Part shown: in pieces, positions 33,171-41,100 of the stretch | How positions within the stretch are numbered: position 1 is the stretch's first letter | Layout: each line of letters opens with the position of its first letter | NCBI GenBank assembly: GCA_020161295.1 | Contig: JAIUOA010000020.1 | Coordinates: 1 to 44,289, forward strand | Direction of reading: 5' to 3' | DNA length: 44,289 nt | DNA from: Bacillota bacterium | GTDB lineage: Bacteria > Bacillota > Clostridia > Peptostreptococcales > Acidaminobacteraceae | Position numbers and translations under genes: made by a program | Notes under the pieces: generated by a model | The model's input: only the letters and a program-made list of their open reading frames with translations | Told to the model about the DNA's origin: nothing | Databases searched by the model: none

Positions 33171-36011
33171 ATGGCCCAATTTGTTTTTTTCATTAAGCTG
33201 ATGATCGCGATATTTATACTCTTTAATCTCGTGGAACGCGCCATTAAGGACCGACGCGAGAAAAACGTCATGCTCTTTTTCGTGATTTCGTTTATCGTCG
33301 TCGTGGATATGAGAAATATCGTCATCGGGACACTACCTGAAAACACGGTGTACGAAATCTCTGTGCTGCTGTTTCTTTTATACATCCTCTCTAAGAGTGT
33401 GGGAGACAGAGCTAAGACGGCCTCGCTCATGCGAAATTTCATCGATTTAAAGGCGCTGTTCGAAACGGACATCGTCGAAAACCTAGAGGAGGGCGTGGCA
33501 CTTATCAGAACCGATTCAGTCGCTGTCATGGCATCCAACCAGGCCTATAAATCATTGGTGGGGGATGGTGCCTTTATCGCATTGCCAGAAATCGTCAGCG
33601 CCGTCTCGCGCGGTGAAAGCCAAATCGAGCTACTGGATTTCGAAAATAAAAAACGGACAGTAAATGTCAGACTTACCCCTTATGGAAAACGCTATGCGTT
33701 AATCAACCTCAAGGATGTGACAGAGCTGGCAAATGCCAGGGACTTGCTTCATCAAGTGAGCGCTGACCGAACCAGCAGCTGGGACCATGCGCCAGGGCTA
33801 ATGATGCTCAGGAGCCTTGAGGGAAAAATCGTCTATCTGAACGAGAAAATGGCGGCGTTTATTCACAGACCGCGTCCAAGCCTGGTAGGGCGATATTTAT
33901 CTGAAATTTATCAAAAGGACGATGAGCGCGATGCGCATCTATACATCCATGAGCAGCTGATTTCCGAACAAATTCCACGCATGATCAAGATCCTAAAAAT
34001 GACCTATCCCATGGGCGCTGTGGGATTCATGCAAGTCGAAGAGCAGATTATTTGGCACAATGGTGAAAAACGCATCTTCACCAGCGCCATCGATGTGACC
34101 GAGCTTAAATATTTTGAACTCTTCAAAAGGGCTTACCACTTGATTCATCTCCGAAGTCGTACAGGTCAGATGGGCAACTATGTCGTGGCGAACCTTATCC
34201 AGCATGACCTTTTATTTAAAGAGATGCTCTTTCAACCGCTAGAGGGCGAGCTACACTCGTTATCACACCTCATAAGCGGACTTAGCACTGAGGACCAGTT
34301 GCTGTTTGAAAGCATCATCAAAAGTGAAATTGCGCCTATGCAGCAGATTATCACCTTTAACGGTATCCACCAATTCGCCGTGGAAGAAGTGATCTTTTCT
34401 TCAGATGGCTTTCTGATTGGCGTGTTGCTCAGACAACTCAATCCGAAGGCATCTGGCGTCAACCCCGCCACCATCGGCTCAAAAATCGTGAGCCACGTAA
34501 AAGAAGGCATCTTAATCATCGATCATAAGGGCTTAGTGGTCTATTCTAACGAAATGATCCAGCGCATCCTGAATTACACAGCAGAGGAGCTTCTAGGAAA
34601 ACGTCTGGTGGACATTAGCATGGGGCTCACCGAGGAAATCCTGTTCCGCAACATGACCCTAACGAAGCAGCATAATTCCTTGCATTTTGAGCGTATTTAC
34701 CTCACGAAGGAAGGTCATCAGGTGCCCACTGAGGTCATCGCCATGAACCTCGAAACGGGACATGCAGATCAGCTCTTATTACTCGTGCGTGACACCTCTG
34801 AAAAGTTTATTTATAAAAAACGGCTAATCGACAGTCAATCCCGCTATGCGCAGATTTTCGAATCGCTACAGGATGATATCGTGGAGATTAAGCTCCCTGA
34901 GAAATCCGTCAGCTTTTTCCGTGAGTTTGACGCCGAAAAGGGCTTGGTCGGCATGGAAATTTCGTTCCTGCAGTGGCTCACCAGTGTACATGACCTCGAT
35001 CGCTCCATTGTTTATGAGGCCATCGATATCATCACCTCCGAGCAGAGCATGGGGCATCGGTTTGAGTATCGTTATTTTAAAAATAGCGGGTGGCAATGGT
35101 ACCGCGCCACAGGAAAGTACATCATGTCGGACGAAGGCGCATCCATCATCCTGGTGAATCAAAACATCAGCGAAATCAAAGCCATGACGCAGAGCCTTGA
35201 CGAGCAACGCGTTATACTCACAGAGTCTGAGCGAATTGCTCACATGGCGCACTGGAAGTTCCAGGTCTCCAGAAATACCTTCCAAGTATCTGAAACCTTC
35301 GGAAGCATCTTTTTCCAAAACGAAGGAAAGACGGAAGTCTATTATGAAAGCTTTCTTGAGAGCTTGTATTCTCCGGATTTAAATTACTTTGAAGAGAAGT
35401 TTAAACGCTTTATCTGGAATGGCGATCCGCTGGATATCGTGTTTAGGCTATATCATCATGGAAAGATCACCTTCGTCAATATGATTGGACAGGTTTATAA
35501 AGATGATGAACGGTTGCCGATTTATGCCATCGGAAGCATTGCCGACGTCACCGAGAAGAGCATGACGAGACAGCGCTTCGAAGAATCTAGACAGCTACTG
35601 GAACACGTGGTGGAACAGTCGCCACAGGGAATTATCATCATAAAAAATAATGGCCACGTGGAAAAAATTAACCACGAAGCCATTAAACGACTAGAACTTG
35701 AAAGATTATTAGAGCAGCAATCCTCACTGGATGTAAACCGCCTCATCGACCATCTCGAATCCATCCTTAAGGACACGAACGAGGAGCAAATTACTAAACT
35801 GATTGAGGGCACCACTGCAGACGGTTATTTATCGCTGACAACATCAATCGCATCGAGTTCTTCGAACCTATCGAGTACTTCAATCCTACCTAGTGCTCAT
35901 GCGGCGCTAACCATCGATTCGAATCCTATGATGGACCCTGACGGCCGTTATTTGGGAAGAATACTCCAAATTACGACTCATGTGCCTTCGCTACGATCAC
36001 ACGACTCATAA
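33171..36011 (+). CDS. Membrane-bound multi-PAS sensor without output domain
   Basis: About 946 residues from the ATG at 33171 (GAGG upstream; a GTG at 33165 lies in the ribosome site). Three N-terminal helices (about 2-20, 34-56, 62-80) precede roughly six PAS-like domains. Their cores are recognised by segments such as NLEEGVALI, GKIVYLNEKMAAFIHR, VKEGILIIDHKGLVVYSNE, IFESLQDDIVEI, HMAHWKFQVS and SPQGIIIIKNNGHVEKINHE. No kinase, GGDEF, EAL or HD domain follows; the C terminus is a Ser-rich insertion and a last PAS strand (DGRYLGRILQIT). It follows the HD-GYP gene by 37 bases and probably acts with it in trans. The end overlaps the converging MFS gene by 41 bases. Confidence 0.78.
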   Translation: MAQFVFFIKLMIAIFILFNLVERAIKDRREKNVMLFFVISFIVVVDMRNIVIGTLPENTVYEISVLLFLLYILSKSVGDRAKTASLMRNFIDLKALFETDIVENLEEGVALIRTDSVAVMASNQAYKSLVGDGAFIALPEIVSAVSRGESQIELLDFENKKRTVNVRLTPYGKRYALINLKDVTELANARDLLHQVSADRTSSWDHAPGLMMLRSLEGKIVYLNEKMAAFIHRPRPSLVGRYLSEIYQKDDERDAHLYIHEQLISEQIPRMIKILKMTYPMGAVGFMQVEEQIIWHNGEKRIFTSAIDVTELKYFELFKRAYHLIHLRSRTGQMGNYVVANLIQHDLLFKEMLFQPLEGELHSLSHLISGLSTEDQLLFESIIKSEIAPMQQIITFNGIHQFAVEEVIFSSDGFLIGVLLRQLNPKASGVNPATIGSKIVSHVKEGILIIDHKGLVVYSNEMIQRILNYTAEELLGKRLVDISMGLTEEILFRNMTLTKQHNSLHFERIYLTKEGHQVPTEVIAMNLETGHADQLLLLVRDTSEKFIYKKRLIDSQSRYAQIFESLQDDIVEIKLPEKSVSFFREFDAEKGLVGMEISFLQWLTSVHDLDRSIVYEAIDIITSEQSMGHRFEYRYFKNSGWQWYRATGKYIMSDEGASIILVNQNISEIKAMTQSLDEQRVILTESERIAHMAHWKFQVSRNTFQVSETFGSIFFQNEGKTEVYYESFLESLYSPDLNYFEEKFKRFIWNGDPLDIVFRLYHHGKITFVNMIGQVYKDDERLPIYAIGSIADVTEKSMTRQRFEESRQLLEHVVEQSPQGIIIIKNNGHVEKINHEAIKRLELERLLEQQSSLDVNRLIDHLESILKDTNEEQITKLIEGTTADGYLSLTTSIASSSSNLSSTSILPSAHAALTIDSNPMMDPDGRYLGRILQITTHVPSLRSHDS

Positions 36012-37266
36012 AGAAAAAGGCCAGACACCCGAGGAATCTCAGACCACCCGTAATAATTAAAGACATATCAAGTGACGTTTGTTCCATGATCCACACACCG
36101 ATCACAGGGGCAATCGTCGCCGAGACGGCAATCAACGTATTGTAAAATGCGATGATTGTCGTTCTATTTTTTGTAGGGGTCGCTTCTAGTAAAAGGTTGA
36201 AAAGGACGAGTGTCGTCCCTGTGATTGAAAAACCGATGAGCAGGTTGAAAAGTACCAGCATCGTCAGAGACTCGCTGAGAACATATAAAATGGGGGTTAT
36301 GCTCATGCCGAAGGTGGCGATAAAAGCCGCCAGTGGGTTACCGCGCTTGTCCGCGAACTTGGCCCAATGCGTTGCCGTTAGGATGCTTGCCAGCCCGCTG
36401 GCGATGGAGATAGCGCTGAGCCACATTTCATTGGCACCCAGCTTAGAAATCGTATAAATGTTGAAAAGTGGCCATCCCATTTGCCACCCAAAATGGAAAA
36501 TCAGTGAGGCGACCATAAAAAGCTTAAAGGTTTTATCGGTAAGGGTGAACCTGAGGCTGACCTTGATGGCCGACCACGTTTTCTTAAGCGCATCGCCGGT
36601 GTCCCTACCCTCCAGCGGTGCCTTGGTGGTGAACTTAGCGAAGCTGGTGACTTCCCAGATTCCAAATATAAAGGAGACGAAGAAGAAGATTTGATAGAGC
36701 AGGATTATTTGATCATCACTTTTCGGCAGCGATAACATCACGCCCGACAATAGGGTGATCCCGAGTCTGAAGAGGTCCGCATACTTGTTGCGGAGACTCA
36801 TGGCTAGGCCGCGTTCAGACGGCGAAAAAATGTCGCCGATGCTGGACTGGTAACCCATGGTATATATCGCGCCAGGCAGGTTCATAAGGGCGATGAGGAT
36901 GATGAACAGCCAAGGCTTCGAAACGCCATCGATCAGCGGTAAAAAAGCGATCAGCAGGAAAAAAATCTTATGGGCCAGCATAAACCACGTGGTGGTTTTA
37001 AGCTTGTTTCCGAAAACGTCGATGAAAATCGCCCCTGGAATCAGGGCAAATAAACTGACGAAGGCGGGAAGCGAGTTGAGATATGCGATTTGATAATCGT
37101 TTGCCCCGAGGCGCTCTGCAAATTTTGCATAATAGGGATTGACCAGATTTGTTGCGATGGCCAGTGCGATGCCATTTGAGATATTGATACCGACATTTCG
37201 GTCATCAAAAAGTTGTTCCACGCGCGACCGAATTTTATGTAACAGTGTTGTGCCAATGGTCCCCAT
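35971..37266 (-). CDS. MFS transporter
   Basis: About 431 residues with roughly twelve hydrophobic helices. MFS-type loop features include PGAIFIDVFGNKLKTTTWF after helix 2 (A motif position) and SPSERGLAMSLRNKYADLFRLG in the first half, plus THWAKFADKRGNPLAAF between helices 8 and 9. The ATG at 37266 has GGAGG four bases upstream and is preferred over one at 37281 that precedes the ribosome site. A TATAAT (minus, 37310-37305) lies upstream. Substrate unknown. Its 3' end runs 41 bases into the end of the PAS gene on the other strand. Confidence 0.82.
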   Translation of the reverse strand: MGTIGTTLLHKIRSRVEQLFDDRNVGINISNGIALAIATNLVNPYYAKFAERLGANDYQIAYLNSLPAFVSLFALIPGAIFIDVFGNKLKTTTWFMLAHKIFFLLIAFLPLIDGVSKPWLFIILIALMNLPGAIYTMGYQSSIGDIFSPSERGLAMSLRNKYADLFRLGITLLSGVMLSLPKSDDQIILLYQIFFFVSFIFGIWEVTSFAKFTTKAPLEGRDTGDALKKTWSAIKVSLRFTLTDKTFKLFMVASLIFHFGWQMGWPLFNIYTISKLGANEMWLSAISIASGLASILTATHWAKFADKRGNPLAAFIATFGMSITPILYVLSESLTMLVLFNLLIGFSITGTTLVLFNLLLEATPTKNRTTIIAFYNTLIAVSATIAPVIGVWIMEQTSLDMSLIITGGLRFLGCLAFFFMSRVIVAKAHES

Positions 37267-37352
37267 GCCGCCTCCAAACATTTCGTTATTCGAAATACAA
37301 TTTCATTATAAGGCATGGACTATCAAATACAAGGGGGGAAGAAATTAAATTA

Positions 37353-37394
37353 TTGACAAATTGGGAAAAAATGGATATTATTACCATATGGTAA
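37353..37394 (+). promoter_or_regulatory. Near-consensus promoter and palindromic operator of ssb
   Basis: TTGACA (37353-37358), 17 bases, TATTAT (37376-37381). A perfect 14-base palindrome TTACCATATGGTAA (37381-37394) covers the start site. A strong promoter overlapped by a symmetric site suggests repression, by an unknown regulator. Confidence 0.75.
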
Positions 37395-37433
37395 AAAATA
37401 CCAATTTCATTTTGATGAATCGAGGAGGTTTTT

Positions 37434-37814
37434 ATGAATCAAGTCAGTCTCGTCGGACGTCTCGTCCAAAGCCCAGAGCTAAAAACGCTACAAGACGGCA
37501 ACAGTGTCACGAAATTTAACGTGGCCATCGATCGTTACCTTGCTACAGCACAAAAGGAAGAGAAAAAAAATGAAGGCCGTGCGACGGCTGACTTCCCGAG
37601 AATCATCGTCTGGGGAAAACAGGCGGAAAACTGCTGTAAATATTTGATGAAGGGTGCCATGGTAAGCATAACAGGACGCGTCAGTACATCGGTTTATGAA
37701 AACAGTGACGGTGAGAACGTTTATATGACGGAGATCGTCGGCGAGAGGGTCCAGTTTTTAGAGCCTTCCAACTCAGAACACAGAAAACAAATTCCAGTGG
37801 ATTTTGACGTTTAA
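37434..37814 (+). CDS. ssb: Short single-stranded DNA-binding protein
   Basis: 126 residues: one OB-fold with the usual SSB order MNQVSLVGRLVQSPELK, VTKFNVAIDR, DFPRIIVWGKQAENCCKYLMKGAMVSITGR and a last strand YMTEIVGERVQFLEP. The C-terminal linker is almost absent and the tail reads QIPVDFDV, without the acidic DDDIPF-type tip by which housekeeping SSBs recruit partners. It therefore looks like a secondary SSB (as SsbB or phage-type), not the replication SSB. The gene is alone, with AGGAGG before the ATG and a regulated-looking promoter. Recombination or DNA uptake are possible uses; nothing here decides. Confidence 0.85.
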   Translation: MNQVSLVGRLVQSPELKTLQDGNSVTKFNVAIDRYLATAQKEEKKNEGRATADFPRIIVWGKQAENCCKYLMKGAMVSITGRVSTSVYENSDGENVYMTEIVGERVQFLEPSNSEHRKQIPVDFDV

Positions 37815-37840
37815 CGAAGTTTGTTAAAAATTGCTGGAGT

Positions 37841-37890
37841 TTTCCCCCTTATATAGATTATAATTAAGAAGTAATCTAATAAGGGGGAAA
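37841..37890 (+). promoter_or_regulatory. Long inverted repeat spanning a -10 before the second HD-GYP gene
   Basis: TTTCCCCCTTAT (37841-37852) and ATAAGGGGGAAA (37879-37890) are exact 12-base inverted copies; inside them AGATTA (37855-37860) pairs with TAATCT (37872-37877). A TATAAT (37859-37864) sits in the centre. It ends ten bases before the ATG and includes the purine run next to the ribosome site, so it may be a DNA operator or, in read-through RNA, a stem hiding the ribosome site. Confidence 0.7.
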
Positions 37891-37899
37891 GGTGACTTA

Positions 37900-38958
37900 A
37901 TGGCGAAGCGAAAAGTGTCGGAATTAATTCCGGGCATGATCTTGCTCGACGATGTATTCGATGAAAATGGCATTTTGCTTATGGGTTCTGAGACGGATTT
38001 GACTGAGAACCACATCGAATTTTTAAAACGAAAACGAATCGACGAAGTTACCATCTCAATAGAGGAAAAAACACAGCATATTCAACCTACCACTAAAACG
38101 CCAAGTCGAATTGAAGCCTCTGATGTCGAGGAGAAATATAAAAGCACTGTTACGAAGTTTAAATCCATCTATACTGAGTTTAGATTAGGAAGAGTCCCTG
38201 TCTATCAGGAAATCGATGATGCCATAGAGCCACTCTACGAAGCGATTCTTAATGATGAGCACATTACACGTAAGATGTGGCAGATACATGCCTATGATGA
38301 CTATACGTTTGACCACTCCGTCAGGGTGTCCATGATTTCTGGACTCTTAGCGAAGTGGTGTGGACTCGATGCGGTTAAAATCAAAGAAGCAGCGTTAGCA
38401 GGCTTGTTACACGATATCGGGAAGTGTAATATCCCCGATAACATCCTGAATAAAGCCGGCCCACTGAATATCGAAGAATTTAAGGTCATGAAGACACACG
38501 CGATTTTAGGCTATATCCTAATAAAGGACATTCCTAATATCTCCTATGACGTGCTGTTAGGCGTTATGCAGCATCATGAGCGCGTGGATGGCTCCGGCTA
38601 CCCTAATGGACTAAAAGGAAATGAAATCAATTACCTTGCGAAAATTATCGCGGTTGCTGATGTTTACTGCGCCATGACGCAGGATCGGGTTTATAAACCG
38701 GCGATGCATCCGTTTGAAACCATGAGTTTCATTTTAGAAAAGTGCCACCAGTCTCTGGATTTCTCTATTTCTAAAACTTTCCTGGCCAATATTGCGCATT
38801 TCTATATCGGTCATCAGGTAAGACTTAATAATACGCTACAGGGAGAAATCATCATGACCCATAAAGACGACCCAGCCAGACCACTGGTAAGAGTCGGTGA
38901 AGAGTATTTTGACCTTAGGAGAAACATCGATTTGGAAATTGTTTCGATGGTGGATTAA
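37900..38958 (+). CDS. HD-GYP domain protein (c-di-GMP phosphodiesterase), second copy
   Basis: 352 residues with the same design as the protein at 32069: an N-terminal DUF3391-like domain (KVSELIPGMILLDDVFDENG), a linker, then HD-GYP with FDHSVRVSMIS, LLHDIGKCNIPD (about 168-179) and HHERVDGSGYPNGL (about 225-238), DVYCAMTQDRVYK. Metal-binding and GYP residues are intact. The C-terminal extension (GHQVRLNNTLQGEIIM...DPARPLVRV) also occurs in the other copy. It is monocistronic between a symmetric regulatory element and a strong terminator, so it probably answers to a different signal than the pilus-linked copy. Confidence 0.9.
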   Translation: MAKRKVSELIPGMILLDDVFDENGILLMGSETDLTENHIEFLKRKRIDEVTISIEEKTQHIQPTTKTPSRIEASDVEEKYKSTVTKFKSIYTEFRLGRVPVYQEIDDAIEPLYEAILNDEHITRKMWQIHAYDDYTFDHSVRVSMISGLLAKWCGLDAVKIKEAALAGLLHDIGKCNIPDNILNKAGPLNIEEFKVMKTHAILGYILIKDIPNISYDVLLGVMQHHERVDGSGYPNGLKGNEINYLAKIIAVADVYCAMTQDRVYKPAMHPFETMSFILEKCHQSLDFSISKTFLANIAHFYIGHQVRLNNTLQGEIIMTHKDDPARPLVRVGEEYFDLRRNIDLEIVSMVD

Positions 38959-38969
38959 AGCTAAATAAG

Positions 38970-39001
38970 CCCGGGATGCCGATGCATCACCGGGTTTTTT
39001 A
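38970..39001 (+). terminator. Intrinsic terminator
   Basis: CCCGGGATGC (38970-38979) pairs with GCATC-A-CCGGG (38984-38994) with one bulged A. TTTTTT follows. Confidence 0.88.
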
Positions 39002-39014
39002 TGGACACAAGCTA

Positions 39015-39026
39015 GAACAAATGTTC
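39015..39026 (+). promoter_or_regulatory. Candidate LexA/SOS box
   Basis: GAACAAATGTTC fits the Firmicutes LexA (DinR) box GAACnnnnGTTC exactly and extends to the palindrome AGAACA-AA-TGTTCT (39014-39027). It lies 13 bases before the -35 of the topoisomerase promoter. A degenerate second copy, GAACCATTTGAT, lies between -35 and -10 (39051-39062). Confidence 0.6.
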
Positions 39027-39038
39027 TGTCGAAAGTTC

Positions 39039-39067
39039 TTCACAAATGGCGAACCATTTGATATGAT
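39039..39067 (+). promoter_or_regulatory. Promoter of the topoisomerase pair
   Basis: TTCACA (39039-39044), 17 bases, TATGAT (39062-39067), each one base from consensus, 32 bases before the ATG. Confidence 0.65.
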
Positions 39068-39098
39068 AAGGATTGAGAGTAATTTATAGAGGTGGAGA

Positions 39099-41072
39099 AT
39101 GAGTAAGACCAATTATACAAACGAAAGTATCACAGCGCTTAAAGGAGCGGACCGTGTTCGAAAAAGACCATCTGTCATTTTCGGTTCAGATGGACTCGAA
39201 GGCTGCCAGCATTCTTTTTTCGAGATTTTATCCAACTCCATCGATGAGGCGCGTGGCGGCTATGGTAAAGAAATCGTCGTGATTCGCCATGCGGACCATT
39301 CGATTTCTGTAATCGATGAGGCGCGTGGTATTCCCGTGGATTATAACCAAAACGAAGCGCGTTACAATTGGGAGCTTGTTTTCACAGAACTTTATGCCGG
39401 GGGAAAATACAATAATAACGATGCCTCAGTCTATGAGTATAGCTTAGGCTTAAACGGGCTTGGACTATGTGCTACACAGTACAGCTCTGAATATATGGAC
39501 GTCATCATTCGACGCGATGGATTTGAGTATGAGCTTCACTTTAAAAAAGGGGAGATGACGGAAGGCGGGTTCTTAAAGCGTGAACTTAAATATAAGAAAA
39601 CAGGTACGACCATCAAATGGCGTCCTGATTTAGCTGTATTTAAGGAGATTGATATCCCTCTGGAGTATTTTCAGGATGTCATGCGAAAGCAGTCAATCGT
39701 CAATCCAGGAATCAACTTTATCCTTAAGGATGAAGACTCCGATTTGGCTTTTGAATACAAGTACGACCGCGGCATAGAAGATTATGTGGCGGAAGTTTCC
39801 ATGGATAAAAACTTTACCGACATCGTCTATTTCGAGGATGAAGGGCGAGGACGTGATCGCGAAGATATGCCGGAATATAAGGTGAAAGCCCAATTGGCGT
39901 TCGCTTTCAATAACGAAGTGAACCTCCTTGAGTACTTCCACAACTCCAGCTTCCTCGAACATGGCGGGTCCCCTGATCGTGCCGTTAAAAATGCTTTTGT
40001 TTACGAACTGGATAAGTTCATCAAACAGCTTAACAAATATACTAAAAATGAAAAGAAAATTTCCTTCGTGGACATCCAAGACAGCTTAATTCTGGTCACC
40101 ACCAGCTTTTCCACGATTACCAGCTATGAAAACCAGACGAAAAAGTCCATTACGAACAAATTTGTCCAGGATTTCATCACCGAGATGATCAAGAGAAACC
40201 TTGAAATCTATTTCATCGAGAATAAAGAGCATGCAGAAAAAATCGTCGATCAAGTCCTGATCAATAAACGTTCGCGCGAAAAAGCAGAAGTGACGCGGCT
40301 GAATCTAAAGAAAACGCTTAGCTCAAAAATCGATGTCACCAACCGAGTGAAGAAGTTTGTCGATTGTCGTACGAAGGACGTCGAGCGTCGTGAAGTCTAC
40401 ATCCTCGAAGGGGATTCGGCTCTCGGATCCTGTAAGCTGGCACGCGATAGTGACTTCCAAGCCCTCATGCCCATTAGAGGAAAGATTCTCAATTGTCTCA
40501 AATCAGATTATGAACGGATATTCCAGTCAGACATTATCATCGACCTTATTAAGGTATTAGGGTGTGGCGTAGAAATAAAAACCCGTCATAATAAGGATCT
40601 CGACACGTTCAGCTATGAGAATTTCAAATGGGATAAGGTCATCATTTGTACCGATGCCGACGTAGACGGCTTCCATATTCGCACCATGGTACTCACCATG
40701 ATTTACCGTTTGATTCCTACTTTAATCGATAAAGGCAAGGTTTTTATCGCTGAATCGCCGCTCTTTGAAATCACCACTGCAGATGGAAAGACGTTTTTTG
40801 CCTATAACGAAAAGGAAAAGAATGATTATGTAAAGAAGCTAAATAAGAAGTATACCATCCAGCGCTCGAAAGGTCTCGGAGAAAATGACCCTGACATGAT
40901 GTGGCATACCACCATGTGTCCTGATACCCGTCGCCTCATTAGAGTGACTCCAGATGATATTTATGAAACACAACGCATGTTTGAAGTGCTCCTCGGCGAC
41001 GATCTCGATGGCAGAAAAGAGTTTATCGAGGATAATGGCGAGCAATATTTAGAACTGCTCGATCTCAGCTAA
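39099..41072 (+). CDS. Divergent type IIA topoisomerase B subunit (ParE/GyrB-like)
   Basis: 657 residues: GHKL ATPase, transducer and TOPRIM domains, all in normal order. ATPase motifs are altered: EILSNSIDEARGG, DEARGIPVD (usually DNGRGIPVD) and LGLNGLGLC (usually GGLHGVGAS). The transducer Lys is kept in QTKKS. TOPRIM has YILEGDSALGS (usually EGDSAGGS) and DADVDGFHIRT; the tail has RSKGLGENDPDMMWHTTM and RKEFIEDNG. With the next gene it forms a heterotetramer that passes DNA duplexes through a transient break using ATP. It is too divergent for the housekeeping gyrase and looks like an additional topo IV-type enzyme. The ribosome site is GGTGG. The promoter carries an SOS-box match. Confidence 0.87.
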   Translation: MSKTNYTNESITALKGADRVRKRPSVIFGSDGLEGCQHSFFEILSNSIDEARGGYGKEIVVIRHADHSISVIDEARGIPVDYNQNEARYNWELVFTELYAGGKYNNNDASVYEYSLGLNGLGLCATQYSSEYMDVIIRRDGFEYELHFKKGEMTEGGFLKRELKYKKTGTTIKWRPDLAVFKEIDIPLEYFQDVMRKQSIVNPGINFILKDEDSDLAFEYKYDRGIEDYVAEVSMDKNFTDIVYFEDEGRGRDREDMPEYKVKAQLAFAFNNEVNLLEYFHNSSFLEHGGSPDRAVKNAFVYELDKFIKQLNKYTKNEKKISFVDIQDSLILVTTSFSTITSYENQTKKSITNKFVQDFITEMIKRNLEIYFIENKEHAEKIVDQVLINKRSREKAEVTRLNLKKTLSSKIDVTNRVKKFVDCRTKDVERREVYILEGDSALGSCKLARDSDFQALMPIRGKILNCLKSDYERIFQSDIIIDLIKVLGCGVEIKTRHNKDLDTFSYENFKWDKVIICTDADVDGFHIRTMVLTMIYRLIPTLIDKGKVFIAESPLFEITTADGKTFFAYNEKEKNDYVKKLNKKYTIQRSKGLGENDPDMMWHTTMCPDTRRLIRVTPDDIYETQRMFEVLLGDDLDGRKEFIEDNGEQYLELLDLS

Positions 41073-41100
41073 GACACTGAAAATTAAACCGAGGTGAAAC

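Noticed and set aside
35820..36011. Frameshift that cut off a GGDEF or kinase domain of the PAS protein
   Set aside because: The other frames downstream show no such domain before the opposing MFS gene takes over; only a truncation by rearrangement remains possible.
39051..39062. A second LexA box (GAACCATTTGAT) between -35 and -10
   Set aside because: The right half does not match GTTC; mentioned only as degenerate.
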